DNA of 64,000 bases from Spirosoma sp. KUDC1026. GTDB lineage: Bacteria; Bacteroidota; Bacteroidia; Cytophagales; Spirosomataceae. The translations under genes and the position numbers were made by a program. The notes below the pieces were generated by a model that was given only the letters and a program-made list of their open reading frames with translations, was not told the DNA's origin and ran no database searches. The DNA lies in assembly GCF_013375035.1 (NCBI RefSeq), contig NZ_CP056032.1, positions 3,142,001 through 3,206,000 of the forward strand, given 5' to 3'. How positions within the stretch are numbered: the first letter of the stretch is position 1; every line of letters begins with the position of its first letter. Positions 34,864-43,551 of the stretch are shown piece after piece.

Positions 34864-35190
34864 TTAGTGACCCGGTTTTGGTTTGGGTCTACCCGGTCTG
34901 TGTGGGGGTGTTCCTGTGCCGCTATGCGGGGGCGTTGCTGTTCCGCTATGAGGATGAGTTGCCGTGCTGCTATGCGGGGGCGTCGCTGTTCCGCTATGGG
35001 GGCCTGTAGCCGTGCCACTATGGGGATGAGTCCCCGTACCGCTGTGCGGCCCCGTAGCAGTTCCACTGGCAACGCCACCCAGCCGGGCCGCGCTGGTTTC
35101 TGGTGATAAGGTATCGTCTGAGGTTTTTGTACAAGCGTAACCTAGTAGCGTTACGGCAACCACAACGCCCGCTGTTATTAGCTTTTTCAT
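34864..35190 (-). CDS. Small lipoprotein with His-rich 8-residue repeats
   Basis: 108 residues. A lipoprotein signal ends LLGYAC (Cys20). After a short linker, residues 43-98 consist of seven tandem octapeptides of the form GTATxPHS (x = G, H or P), followed by a basic Pro-rich tail (RPGRPKPKPGH). The regular His spacing suggests metal binding or a spacer function (inference). The DNA behind it is a 24-bp tandem array that is free to change length. I know of no family name. Its leader holds a 13-bp inverted repeat that ends 6 bases before the ATG. Confidence 0.8.
   Translation of the reverse strand: MKKLITAGVVVAVTLLGYACTKTSDDTLSPETSAARLGGVASGTATGPHSGTGTHPHSGTATGPHSGTATPPHSSTATHPHSGTATPPHSGTGTPPHRPGRPKPKPGH
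34897..35064 (-). repeat. Seven 24-bp tandem repeats inside the His-rich lipoprotein gene
   Basis: 168 bases coding for seven octapeptides. Units differ mainly at the fourth and fifth codons of each unit. The array is in frame, so gain or loss of units keeps the protein open. Confidence 0.9.
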
Positions 35191-35196
35191 GCGAAT

Positions 35197-35238
35197 AAAG
35201 GGTAAAGAACCAAATGGATTTTTGATTCTTTACCCTTT
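35197..35238 (-). repeat. 13-bp perfect inverted repeat in the lipoprotein leader
   Basis: AAAGGGTAAAGAA (35197-35209 on the plus strand) and its exact complement at 35226-35238 with a 16-base spacer. Along the transcript the purine-rich arm comes first and the pyrimidine-rich arm ends 6 bases before the ATG at 35190, the same order as in the repeats at 2404, 13256 and 12703. Confidence 0.8.
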
Positions 35239-35722
35239 ACGTATCAACTGCCAAAACTGTGGCAGTCTTAATGTAAAATTAACTTAAGTAATTGTGAGGA
35301 TAAAGATTTGACTGTCAGTATAATGTCTATTTATTAAGTTGAGTAATTATGCTCAGTTATTGATTGTTTTTTGAGTAATGTACATAAATCCAAAAAACAG
35401 GACTGAATTAAATCCCCAGCCTTCCCTCACTTTTCTTCCTTACGAGCCCGACTACGTGGGTATATGGAACTTGAGCCTGCCGTTTTAGGGAGCACTTGAC
35501 TTTTTTTCGAATCGCCTGATGCTCAGCGGAAAGTCGCCAGATTTGACCTGATTTTTGGGTAGAAAATAGCACGCGTACCAGTAAGATAATCGGCCAGTCG
35601 TGGGCGAGTTAAACGGCATAATGAGCCGCGTTTTGGTCCCTGCGCAAAATTCGTAGTTAAGATGATCGTTTTCGGGAGACAGGCTGGATTAGCTGGTGAA
35701 GGTTGCTGGTGTGAATAGGAAA
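35239..35722. other. AT-rich intergenic region without visible genes
   Basis: 484 bases between the His-rich lipoprotein gene and a small membrane protein gene. 35260-35400 is strongly AT-rich and likely holds the lipoprotein promoter. Open frames in 35523-35918 are shadows of the next gene with odd composition. I see no RNA gene. Confidence 0.55.
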
Positions 35723-36052
35723 TTACAGCAGGTTGAGCAGGATCATACTGAGGTGAACCAGCAGGCTGATGCCAAAAGCAGGAAAAATGTATTTGACCGG
35801 TAGTGCTGACAGAATAGGAACCAGAACCAGCAGAAAACAAAGCATGCTGACCAGAAACTGCCAGTCGCCCCCGCCGTAGACGGACATCAGCAGAATGTGA
35901 ACCGGGGACAGTATGCATCCCTGAATGGTAAGTGCCGTAGCCGCCCAGCCCAGCCGGTTAAATTCGGCCGCAGTGGTGAACTGAGTATAACGATTGAGCC
36001 AGGTGCTGTTTTTAGTAACGGTATATTGAGTTGATTGTGCGAGCGTTGCCAT
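35723..36052 (-). CDS. Small membrane protein of unknown function
   Basis: 109 residues, no recognised family. A polar N-terminus (MATLAQSTQYTVTKNSTWLN) precedes three hydrophobic segments (about 38-60, 64-82 and 88-107: LVSMLCFLLVLVPILSAL and PAFGISLLVHLSMILLNLL). It is preceded by about 200 bases of noncoding sequence toward the divergent DUF421 gene. Codon use and membrane periodicity support a real gene, but no function can be inferred. Confidence 0.6.
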   Translation of the reverse strand: MATLAQSTQYTVTKNSTWLNRYTQFTTAAEFNRLGWAATALTIQGCILSPVHILLMSVYGGGDWQFLVSMLCFLLVLVPILSALPVKYIFPAFGISLLVHLSMILLNLL

Positions 36053-36259
36053 AGCGTATTGTTTGTTTCTTGACAGGACAAAACAAGCGCACCTGATCCG
36101 GATTCGTAATGAGGTTTGTTACCCCAGAAGGTAACTATTCTCAACCCAATAGCTGATTTGTATTAGTTCCGCTCAGTTTGTGGGTTGGCTAACGGCAAGC
36201 GTGGGTCATTCCGGTATCGAACACTCGCTAACATATAGTTTCCCGGCCGGGTTTTAAGT

Positions 36260-36823
36260 ATGGATAACTACCTAACGAATACCAGGATGGATATACTGAC
36301 GATGCTGAGTGATTGGATTTTTAAAGGCTGGGAAAGTATTGCGCGGGTGCTGGTGGTCGGTGTCGTCGCTTACGTCGGGTTGGTAAGTTTCGTCCGGATT
36401 TCGGGAAAACGGACTCTGTCAAAAATGAGCGCTTTCGACCTGGTCGTAACCGTGGCGCTGGGATCGACGTTATCAACCATCATCGTGTCGCGGCAGACCG
36501 GAATTGCCGACGGCCTGACAGCACTGGCATTGTTGATCGGGCTACAATACGCTGTGGCCTGGTCGTCGGTACGTTGGTCGTGGTTCCGCAAGCGGATTAA
36601 AGGTGAGCCTACATTGCTGTTTCATCAGGGACTGTTCCTTAACAACGCGCTGCGGCAGGAGCGGGTTACGGAAGATGACGTACGGTCGGCCATGCGCAGC
36701 GCCGGGGTGGCTCAACTACCCGATGTAACGGCTGTGGTGCTGGAAACCGATGGCTCGTTCACGGTCATTCAGGGTGAGGCACGACAGCAGGAATCCAGCC
36801 TGAAAGACGTTCGAAAGCTGTAG
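36260..36823 (+). CDS. DUF421 (YetF/YcaP-type) membrane protein
   Basis: 187 residues. Three N-terminal membrane helices are followed by a cytoplasmic alpha/beta domain. The hallmark RISGKRTLSKMSAFDLVVTVALGS is intact, followed by the domain with GEPTLLFHQGLF and TEDDVRSAMRSAGV. Role in the cell is not established; B. subtilis members are linked to spores and envelope. A CCCGGCCGGG palindrome lies at 36242-36251, 8 bases upstream of the ATG. An in-frame ATG at 36287 is an alternative start nearer the first helix. Confidence 0.85.
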   Translation: MDNYLTNTRMDILTMLSDWIFKGWESIARVLVVGVVAYVGLVSFVRISGKRTLSKMSAFDLVVTVALGSTLSTIIVSRQTGIADGLTALALLIGLQYAVAWSSVRWSWFRKRIKGEPTLLFHQGLFLNNALRQERVTEDDVRSAMRSAGVAQLPDVTAVVLETDGSFTVIQGEARQQESSLKDVRKL

Positions 36824-36991
36824 TAACGATCGACTACGGCGTGGGGGCTGCCGGAGAGATTGGTTAAAATCAGAAATTGAAAAGCCAGAAGATTTGCAGA
36901 CGGGCGGGGTGAAGGATTATTTTGCCCTGAAATATGTTAGGTTACCAGCGTCCTGCGTACCGGGCGCGCTCGCTTTTTCTCCGATTCTGTT

Positions 36992-38026
36992 TTGATTGCC
37001 GCCGTCGATACCCTTCTGAAAGATATTCGCAACAAGCGAATTGCCCCTGTTTACCTGATTCACGGCGACGAGCCGTACTACATTGACCGTATTGCCGAGG
37101 AACTGGAAAAAGTGGCCGTACCCGTAGCCGAGCGCGGTTTCAATCAGTTTGTTCTCTTCGGCAAGGACGCCGACGTGGGGGCGGTGCTGAACTACGCCCG
37201 CCGGTATCCGTTCATGGCCGAACGGCAGCTGGTGCTCGTGAAAGAAGCTCAGCAACTCAACGGCATCGGCGACAAATCAGCTCAGACACTGCTCGAAGAC
37301 TACGCGCTCAATCCGCTGTCGAGTACAATCCTGATGCTGTGCTATACAAAAGAAGAAGGAAAGCCGGGGCTGGACGAGCGAAAAGCCTGGGTCAAAGCGT
37401 TTGGCAACAAAGGCAAATTGCTGAGTGTCAAAAAGCTGTACGACAACAAAGTGCCCGACTGGGTAGGGGAGTACTGCCGCGAACAGGGGGCCAAAGTGAG
37501 TCCCAAAGCCTGCCAGCTCCTGGCCGACCACATCGGCAATGACCTCAAACGGCTGGCAGGAGAAATTGATAAGATTCTGATCAACCTCCACGTTGGCGAG
37601 GAAATCTCAGCCAATACGGTCGAACGCCTGGTGGGGATCAGCAAGGAATACAACGTTTTCGAACTGCAAAAAGCACTGACCCAGCGTGACGTAGTGAAAG
37701 CGAATCGCATCGTCGATTATTTTGCCCGTAACCCTAAAGACAACCCGCTGGTGGTGATCCTGGCGCAGCTGTTCGGCTATTTCAGCAAGGTGCTGATGGT
37801 GCAGGCGTCCAAAGACCAGAGCGACAAAGGGCTGGCCTCACTGCTGGGGATCAACCCGTTTTTCGTGAAAGACTACCTGACCGCAGCCCGGACGTTCCCG
37901 ATGAATAAAGTGGCGGATATCATTCACGCCATCCGCCGGGCCGACGCCCGCAGCAAAGGCATCGACGCACCCACGCTGACCGAAGGTGACATCCTGCGCG
38001 AACTGGTATTCGACGTACTGCATTAG
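36992..38026 (+). CDS. holA: DNA polymerase III delta subunit
   Basis: Clamp-loader subunit that opens the beta sliding clamp. 344 residues, normal length. The N-terminal feature APVYLIHGDEPYYIDRIAEEL and the AAA+-like fold without an intact Walker A are typical; RLAGEIDKILINL and KEYNVFELQKALTQRD mark the DNA_pol3_delta core. The start is TTG at 36992 (MIAAVDTLLKDIRNKRIAP); no ATG is suitably placed. It stands alone, followed by the TonB receptor gene with its own regulatory region. Confidence 0.93.
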   Translation: MIAAVDTLLKDIRNKRIAPVYLIHGDEPYYIDRIAEELEKVAVPVAERGFNQFVLFGKDADVGAVLNYARRYPFMAERQLVLVKEAQQLNGIGDKSAQTLLEDYALNPLSSTILMLCYTKEEGKPGLDERKAWVKAFGNKGKLLSVKKLYDNKVPDWVGEYCREQGAKVSPKACQLLADHIGNDLKRLAGEIDKILINLHVGEEISANTVERLVGISKEYNVFELQKALTQRDVVKANRIVDYFARNPKDNPLVVILAQLFGYFSKVLMVQASKDQSDKGLASLLGINPFFVKDYLTAARTFPMNKVADIIHAIRRADARSKGIDAPTLTEGDILRELVFDVLH

Positions 38027-38045
38027 GTCCGATTCATTTCTTTGC

Positions 38046-38066
38046 TATATTTGCAACGTGGTTGCA
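38046..38066 (+). promoter_or_regulatory. TATATTTG -7 box overlapped by a TGCAAC-GTG-GTTGCA dyad
   Basis: TATATTTG (38046-38053) fits the Bacteroidota -7 consensus; no clear -33 TTG was found 19 bases upstream. The perfect dyad TGCAAC / GTTGCA (38052-38066) overlaps its end, so a bound repressor would block transcription of the TonB receptor. A metal-responsive Fur/Zur-type repressor is a reasonable guess, not shown by the sequence. Confidence 0.6.
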
Positions 38067-38109
38067 TGATATGTTGTGGTCAAACACAGAAGATGCGCTG
38101 CGGTAGCAA

Positions 38110-40524
38110 ATGAATTGGAGGACGTACGTTGTTGGTTGGCTGGTTGTACTGGTATGCGTTGGGCAGACCGAGCGCAGCTACGCCCAGTCCCCCTGTGCAA
38201 CGACGCTGACCAGCCAAGTGCTTGGCCAGGATAATCGCGAGCCACTGACGGGTGCTGCCGTTTACGTGCGGGAACTGGCGACCGGCGCCGTGGCCGATAC
38301 CGCCGGTTATATTCGGCTGATCAATATCTGCTCCGGTACCTACACCCTCGAATACCAGTTTATTGGCTACGAGAAAAAGACGATACAGGTAACCGTCGGT
38401 ACCGATTCGCTGGTTACGTTACCCCCTGTGCTACTCAAGCCCGACAACCAGACGTTGAAGGAGGTTGTCGTGACCGAACGCCGGTCCGAAGCGCAGCAAC
38501 TGCTGCAGGTACAGGCAGCTCTGTCGGGAAATAGTCTCGATGCTACGCGGGGACAGTCGCTGGGGGAGAGTCTGAAAACGCTGCCCGGTCTGTACTCGAT
38601 TCAAACCGGTCCATCCATCTCCAAACCAGTTATTCACGGGCTCTACAGCAACCGAATCGTTACGTTGAACAACGGCGTCCGGCAGGAAGACCAGCAGTGG
38701 GGCACCGAACACGCCCCCCAGATCGACCCGTTCCTGGCCGCTCGCCTGACGGTAATCAAAGGCGCTGCCAGTATTCGGTACGGCTCTGATGCCATCGGGG
38801 GCGTTATTCTGGTGGAGCCCAAAGCCATGCCGACCGCGCCTGGTGTGGGTGGCGAGGTAAACTTGGTAGGTGGTACCAACGGGCGACAAGGAACCGTATC
38901 GGGGCTGCTCGAACAGGCGTTTGGCCAGAAGCTGACGGGGCTAAGCTGGCGCCTGCAGGGAACGTTGAAACGCGTTGGTTACACGAAAACACCCACTTAC
39001 TACCTCGAAAACAGCAGCTACCGCGAGAACGACTTTTCGGGAACGGTGAACTACACCCGTCGGCGGGGGGGCGTAGAAGTATTCTTTAGTCAGTATAATG
39101 CTACCGTCGGCTTGTTCACCGGGGCGCAGGTGGGCAGCCTGGCTGATTTCTACGCGGCCATCGCCCGACCGGAGCCTCTCGTTCAGCCCGGATTCTCCTA
39201 CGCGCTGGGCAGACCGTATCAGGAGGTGCAGCATAATTTGTTAAAAGTACGGGCTTTTTTGCATTCCGATCGGTGGGGAACGCTGACGGCTACCGTGGCC
39301 CAGCAGCAGAACGTTCGGCGGGAGTACGATTTTCTGTCGTTCAGCCGCATTACGGACCCGGAGCTTTATCTCAAACTAACCACCGAAACTGCCGACCTGA
39401 TCTGGGAACATGCACCCGTTAAGACGGCCGGTGGCGGTAATTTTTCCGGGAGCGTTGGCCTGACGGGCCTGACGCAGGGCAACGTTCGGCGCTATCTGTT
39501 TCTGATTCCAAACTACCGAAACTACGGCGCGGGGCTGTTCGCCATCGAGCGCTACGCCCGCGATCGCTGGACGATAGAAGGCGGACTCCGCTATGACTAC
39601 CGCTGGCTGCGCGCTTTCTTCCTGGACGAATCAACCAACCGGGTTACTAGCCAAACCCACGACTGGGATAACGTAACAGGCTCGCTCGGCGCTACGTATC
39701 AGTTCAGTCCCCAACTGAGCCTGGCCGCTAACCTGAGTACAGCCTGGCGCGCGCCCAACGTCAGTGATCTGTATTCCGACGGACTGCACCAGAGCGCCGT
39801 TGCCTACGAACGGGGCAATCCCAACCTGAATCCCGAACAGGCCTACAACGGTAATATCGTCTTGACGTATACCGGCAAACGACTGTCTGCTGATGTAAAT
39901 CTGTACAATAACCTGATTAACAATTACATCTATTTGAAGCCGGATTCAGTGCCCATCGTGCGGCAGCGGGGAGCGTTCCCTGCCTATTCGTATGACCAGG
40001 TACGCGCTACGTTCCGGGGGCTCGATGCCACAATTCGGTACAACCTGACAAGTCGCCTGAGCTTTACGTCTAAGACGTCATTGCTTTTCGCCTACGACCA
40101 GACCAACCGGGATTACCTGGTGTATATTCCCCCAAACCGAACGGATAACGGACTGCGTTACGCGCTGACAGCCGACCCTGAAACGAGTTTGCGACGTATT
40201 TCCGGAGCTTACATCAGTGCTAATGTACTATATGTAGCCCGGCAGAACCGAGCGCCCGCCGTTACGCAACGGCAGGAGAATGGGCAATTGATCTTTACCG
40301 GCGATTTTGCACCACCTCCGCCAGCCTATACCCTGCTGGGTGCCGAGGCCGGGTTCTCGTGGCGAGCCGGAAAGCAATTGATCAATGTCATTCTAAGCGG
40401 GAGTAACCTGCTAAACCAGGTGTACCGCGATTATCTGGACCGGTTTCGCTATTTCGCCGATGCGCCGGGCCGGAATATCATGCTAAAAATCAAGGTCCCT
40501 CTGTCGTTTGGGCAGCACACCTGA
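38110..40524 (+). CDS. TonB-dependent outer-membrane receptor
   Basis: 804 residues. A signal peptide (1-25, ending SYAQ) is followed by a carboxypeptidase-regulatory-like domain (VLGQDNREPLTGAAVYVREL, residues about 35-115), a plug domain (LGESLKTLPGLYSIQTGPSISKPVIHGLYSNRIVTLNNGV, given here in parts) and a 22-strand barrel ending in aromatic-rich GRNIMLKIKVPLSF. It imports a siderophore, metal complex or other small ligand. The next gene encodes a lipoprotein of the type repeatedly found after such receptors. The dyad at 38052-38066 suggests regulation by a metal or ligand sensor. Confidence 0.93.
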   Translation: MNWRTYVVGWLVVLVCVGQTERSYAQSPCATTLTSQVLGQDNREPLTGAAVYVRELATGAVADTAGYIRLINICSGTYTLEYQFIGYEKKTIQVTVGTDSLVTLPPVLLKPDNQTLKEVVVTERRSEAQQLLQVQAALSGNSLDATRGQSLGESLKTLPGLYSIQTGPSISKPVIHGLYSNRIVTLNNGVRQEDQQWGTEHAPQIDPFLAARLTVIKGAASIRYGSDAIGGVILVEPKAMPTAPGVGGEVNLVGGTNGRQGTVSGLLEQAFGQKLTGLSWRLQGTLKRVGYTKTPTYYLENSSYRENDFSGTVNYTRRRGGVEVFFSQYNATVGLFTGAQVGSLADFYAAIARPEPLVQPGFSYALGRPYQEVQHNLLKVRAFLHSDRWGTLTATVAQQQNVRREYDFLSFSRITDPELYLKLTTETADLIWEHAPVKTAGGGNFSGSVGLTGLTQGNVRRYLFLIPNYRNYGAGLFAIERYARDRWTIEGGLRYDYRWLRAFFLDESTNRVTSQTHDWDNVTGSLGATYQFSPQLSLAANLSTAWRAPNVSDLYSDGLHQSAVAYERGNPNLNPEQAYNGNIVLTYTGKRLSADVNLYNNLINNYIYLKPDSVPIVRQRGAFPAYSYDQVRATFRGLDATIRYNLTSRLSFTSKTSLLFAYDQTNRDYLVYIPPNRTDNGLRYALTADPETSLRRISGAYISANVLYVARQNRAPAVTQRQENGQLIFTGDFAPPPPAYTLLGAEAGFSWRAGKQLINVILSGSNLLNQVYRDYLDRFRYFADAPGRNIMLKIKVPLSFGQHT

Positions 40525-40564
40525 CCGAGCTTTTCTATTTGTTTCACGTTAATTTACTTACGCT

Positions 40565-41137
40565 ATGCAGCCTTTAAAAAAAGCAGTTGTATTCATGTTG
40601 CCTGTTGCTGTCCTAATGACGGCCTGTAACCGGGATGAAGAAAACCCGACACCAACCGATGACAACGAACGAATCACCACGGCGACCTTGTCGCTAACGA
40701 ACACGGCCGCACCAACGGAAGTCGTAACCGCCACCATCGACGGCATTGGTAACGCGCAGCCTAACGTAACCAACGCTACGTTAAATTTGAAAGTTAACAC
40801 GACCTACAACGGCGCGATTACGTTGCTGGATAAGTCGAAAACGCCGAACGTTAACCAAACCGACGAAATCCGGGAAGAAGCTAACGAGCACCTGTTTGTT
40901 TACACGTACACCCCGGCAACCAGTTCTCCGGCTTCGCTTACGGTAACGGCTACCGACCGGGATACTAACCCGTCGCCCGGCCCATATCCAATTGGTATTA
41001 CGACCAGCGTCCGGACCGGTACGGCCAGTACTGGTAACCTGAACGTCGTGCTACGTCACCAGCCAAACACAAAAAACGGTACGGCCACCCCGGGTTCATC
41101 GGACCTGGACGTAACCTTTCCGGTGGTGATCCGATAA
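40565..41137 (+). CDS. Lipoprotein partner of the TonB receptor
   Basis: 190 residues. Lipoprotein signal ends VLMTAC (Cys21), followed by an acidic linker (NRDEENPTPTDDNERI). The domain has beta strands with a repeated Thr-rich pattern (ITTATLSLTNTAAPTEVVTA) and ends in a conserved run (LNVVLRHQPNTKNGTATPGS, DLDVTFPVVI). I recall the same lipoprotein type behind TonB receptors in other Bacteroidota, which suggests ligand capture at the outer surface. The 40-base gap indicates co-transcription with the receptor. Ligand unknown; zinc is a candidate by analogy with the operator-like dyad upstream. Confidence 0.8.
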   Translation: MQPLKKAVVFMLPVAVLMTACNRDEENPTPTDDNERITTATLSLTNTAAPTEVVTATIDGIGNAQPNVTNATLNLKVNTTYNGAITLLDKSKTPNVNQTDEIREEANEHLFVYTYTPATSSPASLTVTATDRDTNPSPGPYPIGITTSVRTGTASTGNLNVVLRHQPNTKNGTATPGSSDLDVTFPVVIR

Positions 41138-41167
41138 GGTAGCGTACGCACGGAACACATTTTTTGG

Positions 41168-41223
41168 TAAGGGCTAAATGGGTAGGTTTGCGGTAAGTCA
41201 GCAACTATTCCATTTAGCCCTTA
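41168..41223 (+). promoter_or_regulatory. 14-bp perfect inverted repeat around a TAGGTTTG -7 box, before the cupin gene
   Basis: TAAGGGCTAAATGG (41168-41181) and its complement (41210-41223) flank 28 bases. The last base of the right arm is the A of the ATG. The spacer starts with TAGGTTTG (41183-41190), which fits TAnnTTTG. The left arm would lie upstream of the transcription start, so this is better explained as a DNA operator than as an RNA hairpin. Confidence 0.7.
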
Positions 41224-41567
41224 TGCCTTCACCTGTGTCAACTGGCAATCTTTACGCAGCCATTCCGAACCTACTGCCGGAAGAATTGATGACCGATTTG
41301 CTGACGGGTGGTAACTTTCGGGTTGAGCGGATTGTATCGCAGGGGCAGGCGTCGCCACCTGACTTTTGGTACGATCAGGCGGAGTCCGAATGGGTTGTCG
41401 TTTTACAGGGGGAAGCCCGTTTGCGGTTGGAAGGGGACGACCATGATATTTATCTGGTACCGGGAACGTACATTAATATCCCTGCTCACGTTCGTCACCG
41501 GGTGACGTGGACGAAGGAAGATACCCATACGGTTTGGCTGGCCATATTTTATACCGAGAATGCCTAA
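41223..41567 (+). CDS. Single-domain cupin
   Basis: 114 residues, cytoplasmic. The cupin barrel is seen in GNLYAAIPNLLPEELM, the first motif SEWVVVLQGEARLRLEGDD and the second motif GTYINIPAHVRHRVTWTKED with His pairs (HVRH) as likely metal ligands. It could be a small metal-binding enzyme or sensor; the substrate is unknown. The ATG at 41223 is preferred because upstream sequence is a promoter-like inverted repeat. It is followed 12 bases later by a DUF3820 gene and probably forms an operon with it. Confidence 0.85.
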   Translation: MPSPVSTGNLYAAIPNLLPEELMTDLLTGGNFRVERIVSQGQASPPDFWYDQAESEWVVVLQGEARLRLEGDDHDIYLVPGTYINIPAHVRHRVTWTKEDTHTVWLAIFYTENA

Positions 41568-41579
41568 CACTACGACACG

Positions 41580-41831
41580 ATGATGTCTGATCAACCGAAC
41601 GGAAACCCACAGTTATTACTTGAATTGCTGCATTACGAAATGCCCTTCGGCAAACACAAAGGGCAGCTAATTCGGACTTTGCCCGTTTCGTACCTGGAGT
41701 GGTTCGCCAAGAAGGGTTTTCCCGCGGGTAAACTGGGGCAGCTTTTGCAGACGATGCACGAAATCCGGCTGAACGGTCTTGAGTATCTACTCGCCGAATT
41801 ACAGCAGCAGGCCAAACGGTCATTTAAATGA
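41580..41831 (+). CDS. DUF3820-family protein
   Basis: 83 residues. The family's core is present: MPFGKHKGQLIRTLPVSYLEW followed by FPAGKLGQLLQTMHEI. DUF3820 also appears as a domain fused to exonucleases; on its own, no function is known. It follows the cupin gene at 12 bases spacing. Start could be either of two adjacent ATG codons. The 270 bases after it hold no gene that I can see. Confidence 0.87.
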   Translation: MMSDQPNGNPQLLLELLHYEMPFGKHKGQLIRTLPVSYLEWFAKKGFPAGKLGQLLQTMHEIRLNGLEYLLAELQQQAKRSFK

Positions 41832-42104
41832 ATGATCCTGTTCGAAACGGTAATAGGGCTTAAACGAGGAAAATCAGTCTCACAAACTCAGCTATAGTAC
41901 TCGAAATTATACGTTGTTTCGTGACGGAACCGCCCGACGGATGACAATTAGAGACCAAGAGGAGATAAAGTTAACGCCACTGGTTCAGGTTCGCCGACCA
42001 TCGCACAGGAGGGGCCTTAAAAGAGACGATTCAGTATTGAGAATTGGTCCAGCGACATAACAGAGTAGCTTGTCGGATGAAGTCGTGACGCACATAGCAG
42101 ACAC

Positions 42105-43439
42105 CTATTCCTTTTTGGGACAGATTACTTTACGTTCGCCAAGACTAAACGACAAATCCGTCACTAAGCCCAAGGAATTCCGGTTAAAAACAACCCCGAG
42201 TTGTTCACGGCCATCATCCAATAAAAAATAATCCTCCTTTTGGGCATACAACTCTTGTTTGCGCGTCGTAGTGGCCGTTAGACGATGGCCATCAAGGCTT
42301 ACTTTAATCCATTCCCCTGGCCGTAATTGGTACTCTCCTATATACGCTTGCAACACCCTAGTGCTTAACTGAATTCTAGTGCGGGCGGGCCATTGGTAAG
42401 GTTGGTGATAAAGAATCGCCAGGATTTTGCGCGTGATGATATGCAAATCCACGTCTTCCATGTTGTTGAGCATAATGATACAGATGTCATCGGCGGGGAC
42501 ACGAGCCAACTCGGATTTGAAGCCCCAGATATCACCACTGTGCCAAACCACTTTTGTCCGACCCACTGAATCGATCATCCAACCATAGCCATAGTTGTTC
42601 TTGACGGGGGTGTACGCCCGGTTGAGTAACGATGAACTGATTAGTTTACCCCCCTGTAAGCCCTGATGCCATTGGTAGAGATCACCGGTTGTGGAATAGA
42701 TGGCTCCGGCGGCACGGGGGCCTCTATAGTCAATCAGGGTGGCTGCACGAGCCGTATCGTTTTGGGGGAACTCCCAATAACCCGTTGCCTTATTGGGACT
42801 CGACAGGCCAATAAAATCAAACCCACTGTGGTTCATCCCAAGCGGAGAAAACAGGTAGGTTCGGACGGCCTCATAGTAGCTCATGCCGGATACATGTTCA
42901 ATAATATACCCCAGCAAGATGTAGCCTGCATTACTGTACTTCCAGTCCGTTCCAGGGATAAAATCCAAGGGTCGCTCTCGCAGGGCTACCAAAAATTTAG
43001 CTTCCTCGGAACCGGGATACGTTTTCGTTCTGGTGTTCGAGTCGTCGTCCGAAAGGCCGGATGTATGGGATAATAATTGGTCAATCGTAATGCTATCGCC
43101 TTTGGGCAAGTCGGGATAAAACTGACTGACTTTATCGGTTAAGGCCAGGCGGTTTGATTCGACTAGCTTTAAGATAAGGGTAGCCGTAAAGGACTTGGTG
43201 AGGGAAGCAATCTGGTAAATAGTATGGGGATCATTGAACGTTTTCTGTTTGATATCCTTGTAGCCATAGCCCTTATTCAGTAAGAGTTTACCCTGAGCGG
43301 CCACCAGAATGCTGCCGTTAAATTTGCCTAACGCAGCATAGGTATCGACTAGCTTTTCAATTTGTTGCTTGACGGGCTGAGCGTTGGCGCAAAAAGCCCA
43401 ACTCATGACCAGGAGAAAAAATACACGTTTGTTACTCAT
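42105..43439 (-). CDS. Secreted serine hydrolase, class C beta-lactamase/DD-peptidase-like
   Basis: 444 residues with a signal peptide (1-20, CANAQP). The S-x-x-K catalytic motif is Ser79-Leu-Thr-Lys82 (IASLTKSFTATL), the Y-x-N motif is in WKYSNAGYILLGY and the third motif is the HSG of VWHSGDIWGF. This set is typical of the large Beta-lactamase family (PF00144), which includes D-aminopeptidases and esterases, so resistance to beta-lactams should not be assumed. A C-terminal beta domain (from about 340) resembles the accessory domain of this group. It follows the membrane-linked XRE gene on the same strand at 112 bases. Confidence 0.9.
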   Translation of the reverse strand: MSNKRVFFLLVMSWAFCANAQPVKQQIEKLVDTYAALGKFNGSILVAAQGKLLLNKGYGYKDIKQKTFNDPHTIYQIASLTKSFTATLILKLVESNRLALTDKVSQFYPDLPKGDSITIDQLLSHTSGLSDDDSNTRTKTYPGSEEAKFLVALRERPLDFIPGTDWKYSNAGYILLGYIIEHVSGMSYYEAVRTYLFSPLGMNHSGFDFIGLSSPNKATGYWEFPQNDTARAATLIDYRGPRAAGAIYSTTGDLYQWHQGLQGGKLISSSLLNRAYTPVKNNYGYGWMIDSVGRTKVVWHSGDIWGFKSELARVPADDICIIMLNNMEDVDLHIITRKILAILYHQPYQWPARTRIQLSTRVLQAYIGEYQLRPGEWIKVSLDGHRLTATTTRKQELYAQKEDYFLLDDGREQLGVVFNRNSLGLVTDLSFSLGERKVICPKKE

Positions 43440-43551
43440 AAGCGATGATCGATTGCCGAACCGGATTAGGTTGGCAAATCTCGATGCCCCGAGTCCAATC
43501 CCCTAAAGAAGAGGTATGACATTTTCCCGCCAATGCTATGACAAGGCTGAT

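Noticed and set aside
34897..35064. CRISPR array
   Set aside because: Repeats are contiguous 24-bp coding units without spacers.
35523..35918. 131-codon minus-strand frame
   Set aside because: Overlaps the better-supported membrane protein gene in another frame and has no coding features.
42105..43439. Antibiotic-resistance beta-lactamase
   Set aside because: Motifs fit the broad serine hydrolase family (SxxK, YxN, HSG), which is mostly peptidases and esterases; resistance is not supported.
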